DNA of 64,000 nucleotides from Pelagimonas varians (GTDB lineage: Bacteria; Pseudomonadota; Alphaproteobacteria; Rhodobacterales; Rhodobacteraceae), in contig NZ_QKMF01000006.1 in assembly GCF_003208435.1 (NCBI RefSeq), positions 1 through 64,000 of the forward strand. The letters are read 5' to 3'. A program made the position numbers and the translations under genes. The notes below the pieces were generated by a model. The model saw only the letters and a program-made list of their open reading frames with translations, was not told where the DNA came from and searched no databases. Numbering within the stretch: the first letter of the stretch is position 1; each line of letters starts with the position of its first letter. Of this stretch, positions 45,360 through 53,558 are shown piece by piece.

Positions 45360-46466
45360 TTATCCCTTCGATTTCAAGTGGTTATGTTCCTGAGTTGGAA
45401 CTTGCTCTGAAAGTTGGAACTTTTCTGTTCCCTCTACGGTCCTGCGTAGATCGGCGGACTTCGAATAACGTGTCGCTTCCCCAATAGTCTCATGGCCTAA
45501 AATAGCCATTCGTTGATCTGCGGAAGCACCATTCTCTTTGAACATCGCTGCACGACCCTTGCGAATCCCGTGAGCGGTCTTGCCCTTCTCAAGGCCAGCA
45601 GCGTTAGCGGCCTTAGAAAACCATGATGCGGCACTCTTTGGAGAGCGAGATTTTCCGGTTTGGGTCGTTAGAAAAGTGATGTGATTATCTTCGGCGTTTA
45701 GACATGCCTGCAAATCTGTTGTGCCTTCAAACCAATCTGGCCCATCGGCGTAGAAAGGGCAGGCCGCAACACTGTTTGATTTTTGCCGGGTGTAGGACAA
45801 CCAACCATCTTTGACGTTGCCACGTGTGAGATTGCAGGTGTCGCCAATTGCGGCGCAGGTCCGATACATCAGCTCGAAAGCCAAGCGTTCTTTGGTGCCG
45901 ATTGCCCAGAAAGCCCGGAAAGCAGCAAAGTCATTACGCGTCCAGGGGGTGTGCCCATCGGTTGCCGCAGTCTTGCTCAGTGAAACTTGGCGCGCCACGT
46001 TGATTTCAATCATTCCTTGCTCATCCCAGAAGGAACAGAGTGAGCGCCAAACCTTGAGGCGGTTGTTTCGAGAGTGTCCCTCGAATGTCGATAGGTCTTT
46101 TTTAATGTGGCGGGCTGTCAGGCTTTCCAGATTGGCAATCCCGTAACGCAGGCGAATATCATCGCAACGAGTGCGCCAGCGTTCCTTGGTGCTCGATGCC
46201 ATCCCGTGAAAACTAGAAGATCCCAGATAGGCCGTAACGCCTGCGCCCAAGCTGCCTAGGCCGAATGCCTTAGGTTTCGGGGTAGGGGCCTTGCCTGATG
46301 CATCAACATATGCCGCTAGAAATGCTGCACTATCTTTTGGAGCGTCGGGCATTCGAACGCCCTTTTCCCCTTTGGGTCGATAATAGAAGCGTGGGTTACC
46401 GCTAGCAAAGAAACCGGATTGGGAAAGATGCTTCAACCTGACCGTTCCTCGAAAATGGCGTCGCAT
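45360..46466 (-). CDS. int: Tyrosine recombinase (integrase)
   Basis: The 368-residue product is a phage-type tyrosine integrase. Catalytic residues can be placed: Arg202 (YRTCAAIGDTC), His299 and Arg302 (AHGIRKGRA), His325 (ILGHE) and Tyr334 (ATRYSKS). A core-binding domain precedes it around residues 75-165. It reads toward the tRNA and stops 16 bases before the att core. The gene's 3' end contains two AGTTGGAACTT repeats likely to be arm-type binding sites. The start at 46466 overlaps the preceding small gene. Confidence 0.94.
   Translation of the reverse strand: MRRHFRGTVRLKHLSQSGFFASGNPRFYYRPKGEKGVRMPDAPKDSAAFLAAYVDASGKAPTPKPKAFGLGSLGAGVTAYLGSSSFHGMASSTKERWRTRCDDIRLRYGIANLESLTARHIKKDLSTFEGHSRNNRLKVWRSLCSFWDEQGMIEINVARQVSLSKTAATDGHTPWTRNDFAAFRAFWAIGTKERLAFELMYRTCAAIGDTCNLTRGNVKDGWLSYTRQKSNSVAACPFYADGPDWFEGTTDLQACLNAEDNHITFLTTQTGKSRSPKSAASWFSKAANAAGLEKGKTAHGIRKGRAAMFKENGASADQRMAILGHETIGEATRYSKSADLRRTVEGTEKFQLSEQVPTQEHNHLKSKG
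45393..45422. repeat. Putative integrase arm-type sites, left
   Basis: AGTTGGAACTT occurs twice (45393-45403, 45412-45422), 19 bases apart, about 60-80 bases from the att core. A 14-base version, TGAAAGTTGGAACT (45408-45421), recurs at the other end of the element (54974-54987). Confidence 0.6.
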
Positions 46467-46639
46467 GTTTTGGCCTCACTTGCGTTGGTTGTGTTTTCGA
46501 CTTCACCAACCAAGATACGCACAATACCACCGCCGCGCACCTCAACCGCTGAAACGGGCAATCCAGCGCGTTTTGCGCCTTCAATGGCCGTCTGGACTAG
46601 CTGAGGTGTTGTGCGACGATTCTGGATGGCTTCATTCAT
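46433..46639 (-). CDS. Small element protein before the integrase gene
   Basis: The 68-residue product has an N-terminal TTPQLVQTAIEGAKRAGLPVS helix pair and a compact VEVRGGGIVRILVGE strand, then a polar tail with one cysteine. It overlaps portal by 8 bases and integrase by 34. I do not know its function. The position just upstream of integrase suggests it could be a directionality or regulatory factor, but no AlpA or Xis motif is clear. Confidence 0.65.
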   Translation of the reverse strand: MNEAIQNRRTTPQLVQTAIEGAKRAGLPVSAVEVRGGGIVRILVGEVENTTNASEAKTCDAIFEERSG

Positions 46640-47849
46640 CGTTGCCCCCTTCCCGCTGGCCCAGCTCGGTCATGTTGAGCGGTGACAGGTATTCGTTGCC
46701 GTCTTCGATCTCGCTTAGGTTTTCCCAACCACGAATTTCATTCGGGCTGATCCAGCCCCATTCCCGGCCGATCCGATAAGCCTCATAGCGGGCCTTCATA
46801 TCGCCGCGCAGTAGGCCAGCAAGGTCATGCTCTACAAAATAGCGCTTGCGCCCTTCGCTGGTAAGAAGCGCCGCATTCATAGCCTGTTCAATGCGGCGGG
46901 CCATCGGGGCCAGACAGCGCACCACCAGCGCGCGACTTTCGCCATCTACATTTGAATAGGTGGCGTTATCTGTGATCCCAACAACTGTGGGCGGAACACT
47001 GAATGTGCGGGCCACGTCCATGTTGGACAGCTTGCGGCTTTCCAAAAACTCGGCATCCTTGGATGACAGCGACAGGCTTTTCCATTCAACGCCGCCATCC
47101 AAAACCAGAATACCGGATGACTGCACCTCGCCTTCAACGCGGGTGCGCAGCTTGTCCAAAGCATCAACCTTTTTGTCACCGCCGATGGATTGAGGAAACA
47201 CAAGCGCGCCCTCGGGACGGAAGGCTTTGCCCGCTTGACGGTTCGCCTGTTCTTGCTGTGTCAGTGCCAAGGAAAAGGTTTCTCGCGCGAGTTGGATAGG
47301 CGATGCGCCCATGATCCCATCGGGGCCAAGGCGATAGCGCAAATGCAGGATTTCTTCTTGCAGGTGGACCTTTGTGCCGCCGCGTGCGTCCGACACGCGA
47401 TAGCGAAGCCGCCCGCTTTCCAAGCGCTCAACCGCAACCATGGCTGGGTTGAGTGGGAACAAACCCACCACCTGCCCGCGGGCGTTGCGGTCGATCTGGG
47501 CAAAGGCATTGCCCGTGGTCAATAGCGAGACAATCAAATGCTCACGACCTTCAAAGGCGGTCAATTGCTCGTTGAAGTTATCATGCAAACAGGTGTGAAG
47601 CGGGTGCGACGTGGCGCGGTTCCGACCGCTGCCTTCGCCGTGCTGATAGACATTGAACGGCATTGCGGCCAAGTTTTGACTGATTACCGAAATACATGCT
47701 TGAGCTACGGAAAGGCCGGACGCGCGGCTTGGATCAACAAATCCGCTTGCGGTGCTGCGTTGGCCCAAAAACGCTGCAAGCGCCGGGTCAGAGGAGGTGA
47801 TCGTAGAGTCGCGCTGTTCACGGCCAAAGATGCGAGACAACAGGCTCAT
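46632..47849 (-). CDS. HK97-type portal protein
   Basis: The 405-residue product is the phage portal, the ring at the head vertex through which DNA passes. The segments VAQACISVISQNLAAMPFNVYQ, RYRVSDARGGTKVHLQEEILHLR and PSQ-like ESRALVVRCLAPMARRIEQAMN match the HK97 family. It is coupled to the protease gene by ATGA. In this element it comes after capsid in the direction of transcription, the reverse of the usual portal-protease-capsid order. Confidence 0.92.
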   Translation of the reverse strand: MSLLSRIFGREQRDSTITSSDPALAAFLGQRSTASGFVDPSRASGLSVAQACISVISQNLAAMPFNVYQHGEGSGRNRATSHPLHTCLHDNFNEQLTAFEGREHLIVSLLTTGNAFAQIDRNARGQVVGLFPLNPAMVAVERLESGRLRYRVSDARGGTKVHLQEEILHLRYRLGPDGIMGASPIQLARETFSLALTQQEQANRQAGKAFRPEGALVFPQSIGGDKKVDALDKLRTRVEGEVQSSGILVLDGGVEWKSLSLSSKDAEFLESRKLSNMDVARTFSVPPTVVGITDNATYSNVDGESRALVVRCLAPMARRIEQAMNAALLTSEGRKRYFVEHDLAGLLRGDMKARYEAYRIGREWGWISPNEIRGWENLSEIEDGNEYLSPLNMTELGQREGGNDE

Positions 47850-48379
47850 GTCATCAACTCCAAAATTGTCAGGGTGCGGGCTGCATGATTGCGGGCTGTG
47901 AATATGCTGGGCTTTGAGCGGGCCTGAATGACCGTGCCACCATAGGCTGGGAACGCTGCAACAATGCTGATTTCGAACAGATCCACCGCCCGCAATTCGC
48001 GGCGGTTGTCGTCAATCTGCTCATCGCGGGCGTTAAACCCAAAGGACATTCCGCCAAGGTCGCCGCGTTCGGCCAATGCCAACACATCGCGGCCAGCTTG
48101 TGTATCTGGCACATCCAGATCAAAAGCCAAGCCGCGTGTGTCTTCGCTCAGGCGCAGAGTGCCGGACTTGGTGCGGGCCAAAACGCGGGCCGGATCATGG
48201 TCAACCAGCGCCAAAATGTCAGACCTTTGTGCCAAAGTGGTCGCAAAAGCACCGGGGGCGATGGTTTCAAGCATCCCCCCACCAATCCGTGCCTCTGTGC
48301 CAAATAGGGCTGCGTAGCCTTCTAGGCGTCGGCCTTTGGTACGCAGTTCGGCGGTTTGAAAGCGTTTCTCAAGGGTCAC
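47846..48379 (-). CDS. HK97-family prohead protease
   Basis: The 177-residue product is the head maturation protease. The catalytic histidine is in ALVDHDPARVL and the serine in LGGMSFGFNA; EGYAALFGTEA and FEISIVAAFPAY are family features. It would cleave the capsid delta domain. It overlaps the connector and portal genes by four bases each. Length is normal. Confidence 0.92.
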   Translation of the reverse strand: MTLEKRFQTAELRTKGRRLEGYAALFGTEARIGGGMLETIAPGAFATTLAQRSDILALVDHDPARVLARTKSGTLRLSEDTRGLAFDLDVPDTQAGRDVLALAERGDLGGMSFGFNARDEQIDDNRRELRAVDLFEISIVAAFPAYGGTVIQARSKPSIFTARNHAARTLTILELMT

Positions 48380-48657
48380 AGGTTAAACTCCCGATATGGG
48401 GCAATCAGGCGCGATACGCCCAAAGGGACAACGGTTAGTTGTCCCTCGGTCACGGCCTCTTTGTTTTCGAAGAAATGAGCGGCAAGCATCAATGCCGCAT
48501 GTTTTAGTGCCGGAGGAAGTGGGTCAACCGTCATGCCCACATCAATTGAATTGAGATGATCCACAGCCGCATCCAACGCGTTCTGTAATTCCAAATCAAA
48601 ATCCGTATCCTCAGGCAAAACCCGACAGTGGGCCTTCACATCCTCCAGCGTCACCAT
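48376..48657 (-). CDS. Head-tail connector (gp6-like)
   Basis: The 93-residue product resembles the gp6-like adaptor that stacks on the portal: VTLEDVKAHCRVLPEDTDFD at the start and the KHAALMLAAHFFENKEAV helix are typical. Its start shares a base with the capsid stop (TAATG). The presence of a connector makes sense if finished heads must accept tails made by another phage. Confidence 0.85.
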   Translation of the reverse strand: MVTLEDVKAHCRVLPEDTDFDLELQNALDAAVDHLNSIDVGMTVDPLPPALKHAALMLAAHFFENKEAVTEGQLTVVPLGVSRLIAPYREFNL

Positions 48658-49895
48658 TAGCCAATCTCCGCGTAGCGGAAGCCTTCGGGGTGGCGGACCA
48701 CCACGTCAGCATCAAGGAAGGCATGAAGCAGAGCGCCGCCCTTGCTGGCCACATCCGAATGATAGGGGTTCACAAGCAGATCCACACCAGACCAGTAGCC
48801 GATATAGAGGCTGGCCCATTCACCATAGATCAGCGCGTCTTTGTCGCTACCTGCGCCAATGTCACTGGGAACCTGTGTGGACGACTCTACGCGCTCATTG
48901 TGGAACGTTTCAGACAGCGGAATGTTGCGGCCATCAGAGTCTTGAAGCTTGCGGGCGAGGTTCATAACCGCTGGATTGGTCAGGAACGCCGCCGTACCAG
49001 AAACGTTGTCCGATTCCAGAGCCGCAATCAAGTCCGACGCTAAATCCGCGTCAATCGGGCCACCGGTAACACTCGAAACGTCACCGTTGGCCAAAATGCC
49101 CGTAGGTTCATTTGTGCCGCCCCCACGTATGGCCGCGCTATCCAGCTTTTGAGCCAGCAAAAAGGCCAGATCTGCCCGCAACACCGTTTCCAAAGCCGTG
49201 TTGGATTGCAGCATCATCCGGCGTGACAACTCATATTCCGCTGTAACTGTCTTTGGCCCCATGGACGTTTTGCTAAAGGTAGCGTCTGAGCGGTTGGCAT
49301 CGGTGTGCTCCGCTACCCAAGATGCAGAACCAGATCCGGCAAGGCGGGGCAGTTCAAGATTGCCAGACAAGCCGCGCAAAACTGTTGCACCCATGCTTTC
49401 GATCTTAAGGGCCGGGCGGCGGCGGTCGGTCATGGCGGCAAGGTTTGTTGCCACCAGATTGCCCCCCGTGCCGCCCGTGGTCAAAGCGCGGGTTTCGCCG
49501 CCAAGAATGATTTCAGTCGGAACCATAACGCCGCGCACTTCGCCGCGATCTCGGGCCAATTCTTGGTGGTGTTCCGCTTCAAGACCGGTCAACCGGCCAG
49601 AGCGGCTTTCGGTCAGCGCCTTCGACAGCGAATAGCCCGTTGTGGTCAACGTGCCGCTGCCATTGCCGGAAACATCTTCGCCGCGCGCTTCGAACCGCTC
49701 AAACTCTGCTAGTTTTTCCGCATTGGTCAAACGGGTTTGCAAACTACGCGCTTCACCTTCCAGCGTGTTGAAGCGCTTTTGCTCTTCGCCAGACAAGTCA
49801 CGGTTTTCCGTGTCTGCCTTGTCATTGATTGCCCGCATTTCTGCGGTTTTTGCTGCACGTTGCTCACGCAGCTCATGGGCCTTATCAAGAGTCAT
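48657..49895 (-). CDS. Major capsid protein, HK97 fold
   Basis: The 412-residue product has a coiled-coil N-terminal scaffold (delta) domain, about residues 1-110, then the HK97 capsid fold, with a GGNLVATN start region, ELSRRMMLQSNTALETVLRADLAFLLAQ and LLVNPYHSDVASKGGALLHAFLDAD near the end. Cleavage by the neighbouring protease is expected near the end of the delta domain. An AAGGAGA ribosome-binding site precedes it. Confidence 0.94.
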   Translation of the reverse strand: MTLDKAHELREQRAAKTAEMRAINDKADTENRDLSGEEQKRFNTLEGEARSLQTRLTNAEKLAEFERFEARGEDVSGNGSGTLTTTGYSLSKALTESRSGRLTGLEAEHHQELARDRGEVRGVMVPTEIILGGETRALTTGGTGGNLVATNLAAMTDRRRPALKIESMGATVLRGLSGNLELPRLAGSGSASWVAEHTDANRSDATFSKTSMGPKTVTAEYELSRRMMLQSNTALETVLRADLAFLLAQKLDSAAIRGGGTNEPTGILANGDVSSVTGGPIDADLASDLIAALESDNVSGTAAFLTNPAVMNLARKLQDSDGRNIPLSETFHNERVESSTQVPSDIGAGSDKDALIYGEWASLYIGYWSGVDLLVNPYHSDVASKGGALLHAFLDADVVVRHPEGFRYAEIG

Positions 49896-49925
49896 CTTGA
49901 TTCTCCTTTGTGGATGTTAAGATAA

Positions 49926-49971
49926 AGGCCAGCGCGTTCTCTGCGTCCAAACTTTGCGCGCGCTGGCCGGT
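49926..49971 (-). terminator. Hairpin upstream of the capsid gene
   Basis: On the minus strand GGCCAGCGCG and CGCGCTGGCC form a strong stem with a 22-base loop followed by TTTATCTT. It lies between the 240-residue gene and capsid and could partly separate early from head-gene transcription. Confidence 0.5.
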
Positions 49972-49979
49972 TTAGAAAC

Positions 49980-50702
49980 CTATGGAATGTCCTCCCATTG
50001 GTCAGCGCATGCCGCCACTAGGGGCGCAATCATGTTTCCTTCGATTTTCATGCTAACTTCGCGTTTGTCTTGTTGTTCTTCCAGCAAGAGAAAGTTGGCC
50101 GTCACAAGCCAATCGTGTTCTTCTTCGCAGTCAGTGAAACGAAGGCGGTCGCTGCTATCGCCAGACGCCTCAATGTAGCGCTTTTGCATTTCTGCTTGAG
50201 ACGTTTTGACATTCATCTGGATTTCCCAGCTAAGAGCGTCTTGGCTGGATTTTGACGTTATGCCTGTCAATCGGTTGTTTGGCTCTTGGTTCTTGGAAAA
50301 CAACAATGCGGTTGCGAGAACTTTAATCAGGTCGTTGCTTTTAAGCATATCGCAATAATTTGTGGGCAGCGGTGCGCCATACCACTTGTACGGCATCGCC
50401 TTCTCATCTTCGGGCCTTCCAAGACCATTTTGCAGGGCGGTTAAATCTGTCCAGTCACAGAAGTCAAACTTGGCACGAGACAAATCCCGCAAGGCGTATC
50501 CTGTGCCGGTTGGCTCAGAAAAAGAATTAAACCCCAAGAGAACAGCGGCAAGGTCATCGGGCTGCATCTCGGCAGCGCCCTTGCCGCGCCCACCGCTGCG
50601 CAAAAAACCATGTTCACGCATGAAACGGGCGCGCGTTTTTGCTTCGCTGGGTTTTATCCCGATTTCCATAGAAGCGGCGTTTATGAGTGCAGCAAGTTTC
50701 AT
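49980..50702 (-). CDS. Unknown element protein, 240 residues
   Basis: I do not recognise this protein. Its N-terminal 55 residues, with IGIKPSEAKTRARFMREHG and GRGKGAAEMQPDDLAAVLLG, look helical and basic and may bind DNA. The rest is mixed. Its promoter region is covered by two copies of a palindrome, TTGCA-N5-TGCAA, in a perfect 18-bp inverted repeat. It could be a regulator or replication factor, or occupy the small-terminase role, which otherwise seems unfilled in the element. These are guesses from position. Confidence 0.65.
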   Translation of the reverse strand: MKLAALINAASMEIGIKPSEAKTRARFMREHGFLRSGGRGKGAAEMQPDDLAAVLLGFNSFSEPTGTGYALRDLSRAKFDFCDWTDLTALQNGLGRPEDEKAMPYKWYGAPLPTNYCDMLKSNDLIKVLATALLFSKNQEPNNRLTGITSKSSQDALSWEIQMNVKTSQAEMQKRYIEASGDSSDRLRFTDCEEEHDWLVTANFLLLEEQQDKREVSMKIEGNMIAPLVAACADQWEDIP

Positions 50703-50713
50703 ATGCGTTCTTT

Positions 50714-50760
50714 TTGCACGAGATGCAAAAAAGGGTCAAGTGTTTTTGCATCTCGTGCAA
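50714..50760. promoter_or_regulatory. 18-bp inverted repeat with two palindromic sites
   Basis: Arms TTGCACGAGATGCAAAAA (50714-50731) and its exact complement (50743-50760) are separated by 11 bases. Each arm holds the palindrome TTGCA-CGAGA-TGCAA, so this looks like a pair of operators. A TTGACC hexamer on the minus strand lies between the arms. It could also fold as an RNA hairpin just after the upstream gene's stop codon. Confidence 0.65.
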
Positions 50761-51207
50761 TTAAGGGCGGCGTTGCGAATTCTTGTGACGTGCTGGTTTG
50801 CTCAAGATCTGGGATATGTGGTCAAGTTGTTCTGCTGTGCGGTGCAAGGCGAAAGTAACACGGTATGAGATATACAGCGCCGCGTCGCGGGTTCTACCTT
50901 CGGTGTCTAGGTCGCCATCTTTCACCAAGGCATCAAGCGCGTGGGATAGGTGCAGCGCTTCTTCAAATCCTTCGGGGTATTCTTCTCCGTCCGAGTGCAA
51001 GAGAGTCCATGCCTCAGAAATTGCGTCACATTCGTTGTCCGGAAGGCTATCCAGATAGGCCGCTTGGCGGCTCCGCAAGGCTTCAACTTCCTCCATGTGG
51101 TCACTGAAAACATTGCTGCCGCATAGGGCAAGGCCGCTTACCTGATTGTTTTCAAACATGGAAACAGGGTGTGGCTGATCGTTCGCGCAGGCGCGGTCTT
51201 TGGGCAT
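50761..51207 (-). CDS. Unknown element protein, 148 residues
   Basis: The product is acidic, largely helical and unrecognised. It has the features of a small soluble protein, with EEVEALRSRQAAYLDSLPDNE in the middle. An AGGAGA site precedes the ATG. It is transcribed away from the HTH pair, and the intergenic region carries two operator-like repeats, so it may be the first gene controlled by that regulator. Confidence 0.65.
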   Translation of the reverse strand: MPKDRACANDQPHPVSMFENNQVSGLALCGSNVFSDHMEEVEALRSRQAAYLDSLPDNECDAISEAWTLLHSDGEEYPEGFEEALHLSHALDALVKDGDLDTEGRTRDAALYISYRVTFALHRTAEQLDHISQILSKPARHKNSQRRP

Positions 51208-51228
51208 TGTCAGGGTCTCCTGAATGGG

Positions 51229-51286
51229 TTATCAACAGTTTATGTTGATAACGACGGTGAGTATCGCCGTCAACAGAAAATGTTGA
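51229..51286. promoter_or_regulatory. Two TCAACA-N5-TGTTGA operators
   Basis: The intergenic region of the divergent genes has two palindromes of the same type. The first (51229-51251) has 9-base arms TTATCAACA and TGTTGATAA; the second (51270-51286) has 6-base arms TCAACA and TGTTGA. Both have 5-base spacers, and their centres are about 38 bases apart. The second ends 1 base before the HTH gene's start codon. This is the pattern of a phage-type switch. Confidence 0.8.
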
Positions 51287-51287
51287 T

Positions 51288-51512
51288 ATGACACCTGCAC
51301 AATGCCGAGCCGCGCGCGCCTTGATTTCTATGACACAACCAAAACTCGCCGAAACTGCATCAGTTGGCTTGTCCACGGTCGTAGATTTCGAAAAGGAAAG
51401 AAGGGCTGTCGCAGAACCTTCAATTATGGCCATCTGCGAGGCTCTAGAACGCGCGGGTGTAGAACTCATTCCTGAGAATGGTGGCGGCGCAGGCGTTCGG
51501 CTTAGAAAATGA
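51288..51512 (+). CDS. Small HTH transcription regulator (Cro/CI-like)
   Basis: The 74-residue product is little more than a helix-turn-helix domain: QCRAARALISMTQPKLAETA then GLSTVVDFEKERRAVAEPS, ending with a short tail. It resembles the XRE/Cro-CI group. It lies next to two operator-like palindromes, which it probably binds. The start codon is 1 base from the second palindrome, so a bound repressor would block its own expression. It overlaps the following gene by four bases. Confidence 0.85.
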   Translation: MTPAQCRAARALISMTQPKLAETASVGLSTVVDFEKERRAVAEPSIMAICEALERAGVELIPENGGGAGVRLRK

Positions 51513-51844
51513 AAAGCTTGGATGAATTTAACGGGGACACCAGTCTAGCAGTAAGAGTAGAGGGCGCAGTAATGTGCCTATTGGTAAGCAAAGGCGCTTA
51601 CTCGGAACAGCTTGCTAGTGCTCTGGATTGGGTTCTCCCACTTGGCCCGGGCGACTTCCCCCAAGAGCTTCAAGACAGTTGGGCGTGTATTCAAAGGACA
51701 ATGGAACAATGCCCCAGCGTCCAAATAACTGGCTGCCCCCCACATAGGGACACACTTTCTATTTCGAGAAGCCCCAAGAGAAAGTCTGAGTTCGCGCAAG
51801 CACTGCTCGAAATCTATCGCGCGACGCTTTCTGGAAAAACCTAG
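51509..51844 (+). CDS. Unknown partner of the HTH regulator
   Basis: The 111-residue product is coupled to the regulator by an ATGA overlap. No motif is recognised. It is soluble, with three cysteines and mixed helix/strand. Such partners of small HTH proteins can be antirepressors, toxins or co-regulators, which the sequence does not tell. Its stop lies 3 bases from the convergent terminase stop. Confidence 0.6.
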   Translation: MKSLDEFNGDTSLAVRVEGAVMCLLVSKGAYSEQLASALDWVLPLGPGDFPQELQDSWACIQRTMEQCPSVQITGCPPHRDTLSISRSPKRKSEFAQALLEIYRATLSGKT

Positions 51845-51847
51845 AAC

Positions 51848-53515
51848 TTACTCCAAAAGCTGCGCCAAACACGCCGGAAGCTCTTCTTCCAACTCTCGGT
51901 CAATCGCTTCGATCGCCATGGCAAGCGCCACCAGCCCATCGATCCGCCCGCTTGACCGCGCTTTGTCCAATTTTCTGTTGCCAGCGGCATCACGCTCAAT
52001 CACCGCGTTGGATGCGCAAAAGGTCAGGATCGGGTTGCCGGCATGACGCAACCGGCCTTCCGCAACCATGCGTTCCAGCTTGTCCACCGCTGGCCCCATA
52101 TCGCGAAAGCCCTGCCCGAATGGCTCCAGCGGCGGAGCGACGTTGATGCGGTCCAATTCCCGTTTCAGATCATTGATGCGCCAGCGGTCATAGGCGATGG
52201 TGCGCAGATCGAAGTCTTGGCAAGCCTCTGCAATGGCTTCGGCCACGGCGCTAGGATCGATCACGGGACCGGGGATCAGGGTTAGAAAACCCTGTTTCGC
52301 CCAAACCTCGTATGGCACCCGATCTTGTTCCGATTTTTCGCGAATGCCAGCCTCAGGCAAGAAGAACCTGGCGAACACATCAATGCCGCCATCGGCATCG
52401 GGAAAGACCAGCACAAAGGCGGTCAGGTCGCGGCTCTGCGACAGATCCAGCCCGCCCCAGCATTCACGCCCTGCCAACGCCGCATAATCCACCGCGCCGC
52501 CATTGGCGTCCCATTCTGCCTTGGCCAGAAACCTGACATGCGCGTCAACGCGTTGGTTTAAGATCAGGTTGCGGAATGATTGTTCCTTGGACGGAATACG
52601 CTGCGCTTGCGCCGCTTGACGCTGCACATCCTCAAGGGATCGAAAGTCACCAAGCGCCGGATTTGCTTTGAGCCAAGTTTCTTCGCTCCAAGGGTCATCG
52701 TCTTGATCTGCTCCGTAAAAAGTCAGGTGAAAGCTTGGGTCGATTTCTTCGCCCGCGTTTATCTTTTTGCCATAGTCCACCAGTTCGGACAAAACCGCGT
52801 GGTCATTGGCGGCTTGGGTGCTAATCACGCAAAGCAGCGGGTTGTCACGCGCGCCCATGGCCGTATCAAGCGCTTCGTAGAGGTCGCGCTTGGGGGCGGT
52901 GCCAAGTTCGTCGTAAATGGTAAAACTGGGACTCAAACCCTGTTTGGTGGAAGCATCGGCGCTAAGTGCTTGAAAAATTGAACCTTTTCCAGTGCCGCTT
53001 AGGACTTCGATCCGCTTTGAGAATTTGACCACGTTGACGCGCGTGTCCAGTTCGGGGTGTTCGTCCAGTATCGCGACCATTTCCATGAAGGTCTTTCCGG
53101 ATTGCTGTTTGTCGTTTGCGGCGGCATAGACTTCGCCCCGGCTTTCCGCCTCTGGCCCGACAAGGTGGCAAAGGCCAAGACCCGCGACCAATTGCGTTTT
53201 GCCGTTCTTGCGGGCCATGGACAAAACCGCAGTGCGCACCGGGCGTTGGCCGGTTTCATCTTCGGCGTAGACGGCTTCAAGGAAGTCGCGTTGCCAATCG
53301 CGGATTTCAAGTTTTGAACCGGCCAAACTGCCCTGAGTGATCGGCAGATCCTCAAGAAACGCAACCACGCGTTCAACGCGGCTTAGACCGGGCTTCTCCC
53401 ATGGCAAGACGCTGCGCAGGGGCGAAACTTCGTCTTGCGCGAAGCCAAACGCGCCTTGGGCCGTGTTGCCAACCACTGCCAGTTTAGGCTTGGCCCCCTT
53501 GCCGCGTTGTCCCAT
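51848..53515 (-). CDS. Terminase large subunit
   Basis: The 555-residue product is the DNA packaging motor and headful or cos nuclease. The ATPase has a Walker A-like MARKNGKTQ at residues 100-108 and Walker B FTIYDE at 198-203. The C-terminal nuclease shows conserved aspartates in WGGLDLSQSRDLTAFVLVF and AYDRWRIND. It lies 43 bases downstream of the HNH gene. Unlike in typical phages it is separated from the portal by regulatory genes on the opposite strand. Confidence 0.93.
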   Translation of the reverse strand: MGQRGKGAKPKLAVVGNTAQGAFGFAQDEVSPLRSVLPWEKPGLSRVERVVAFLEDLPITQGSLAGSKLEIRDWQRDFLEAVYAEDETGQRPVRTAVLSMARKNGKTQLVAGLGLCHLVGPEAESRGEVYAAANDKQQSGKTFMEMVAILDEHPELDTRVNVVKFSKRIEVLSGTGKGSIFQALSADASTKQGLSPSFTIYDELGTAPKRDLYEALDTAMGARDNPLLCVISTQAANDHAVLSELVDYGKKINAGEEIDPSFHLTFYGADQDDDPWSEETWLKANPALGDFRSLEDVQRQAAQAQRIPSKEQSFRNLILNQRVDAHVRFLAKAEWDANGGAVDYAALAGRECWGGLDLSQSRDLTAFVLVFPDADGGIDVFARFFLPEAGIREKSEQDRVPYEVWAKQGFLTLIPGPVIDPSAVAEAIAEACQDFDLRTIAYDRWRINDLKRELDRINVAPPLEPFGQGFRDMGPAVDKLERMVAEGRLRHAGNPILTFCASNAVIERDAAGNRKLDKARSSGRIDGLVALAMAIEAIDRELEEELPACLAQLLE

Positions 53516-53558
53516 TTTTAGATTTCCTTATTAAATATTTGTTTGTCTATGCAGACGG

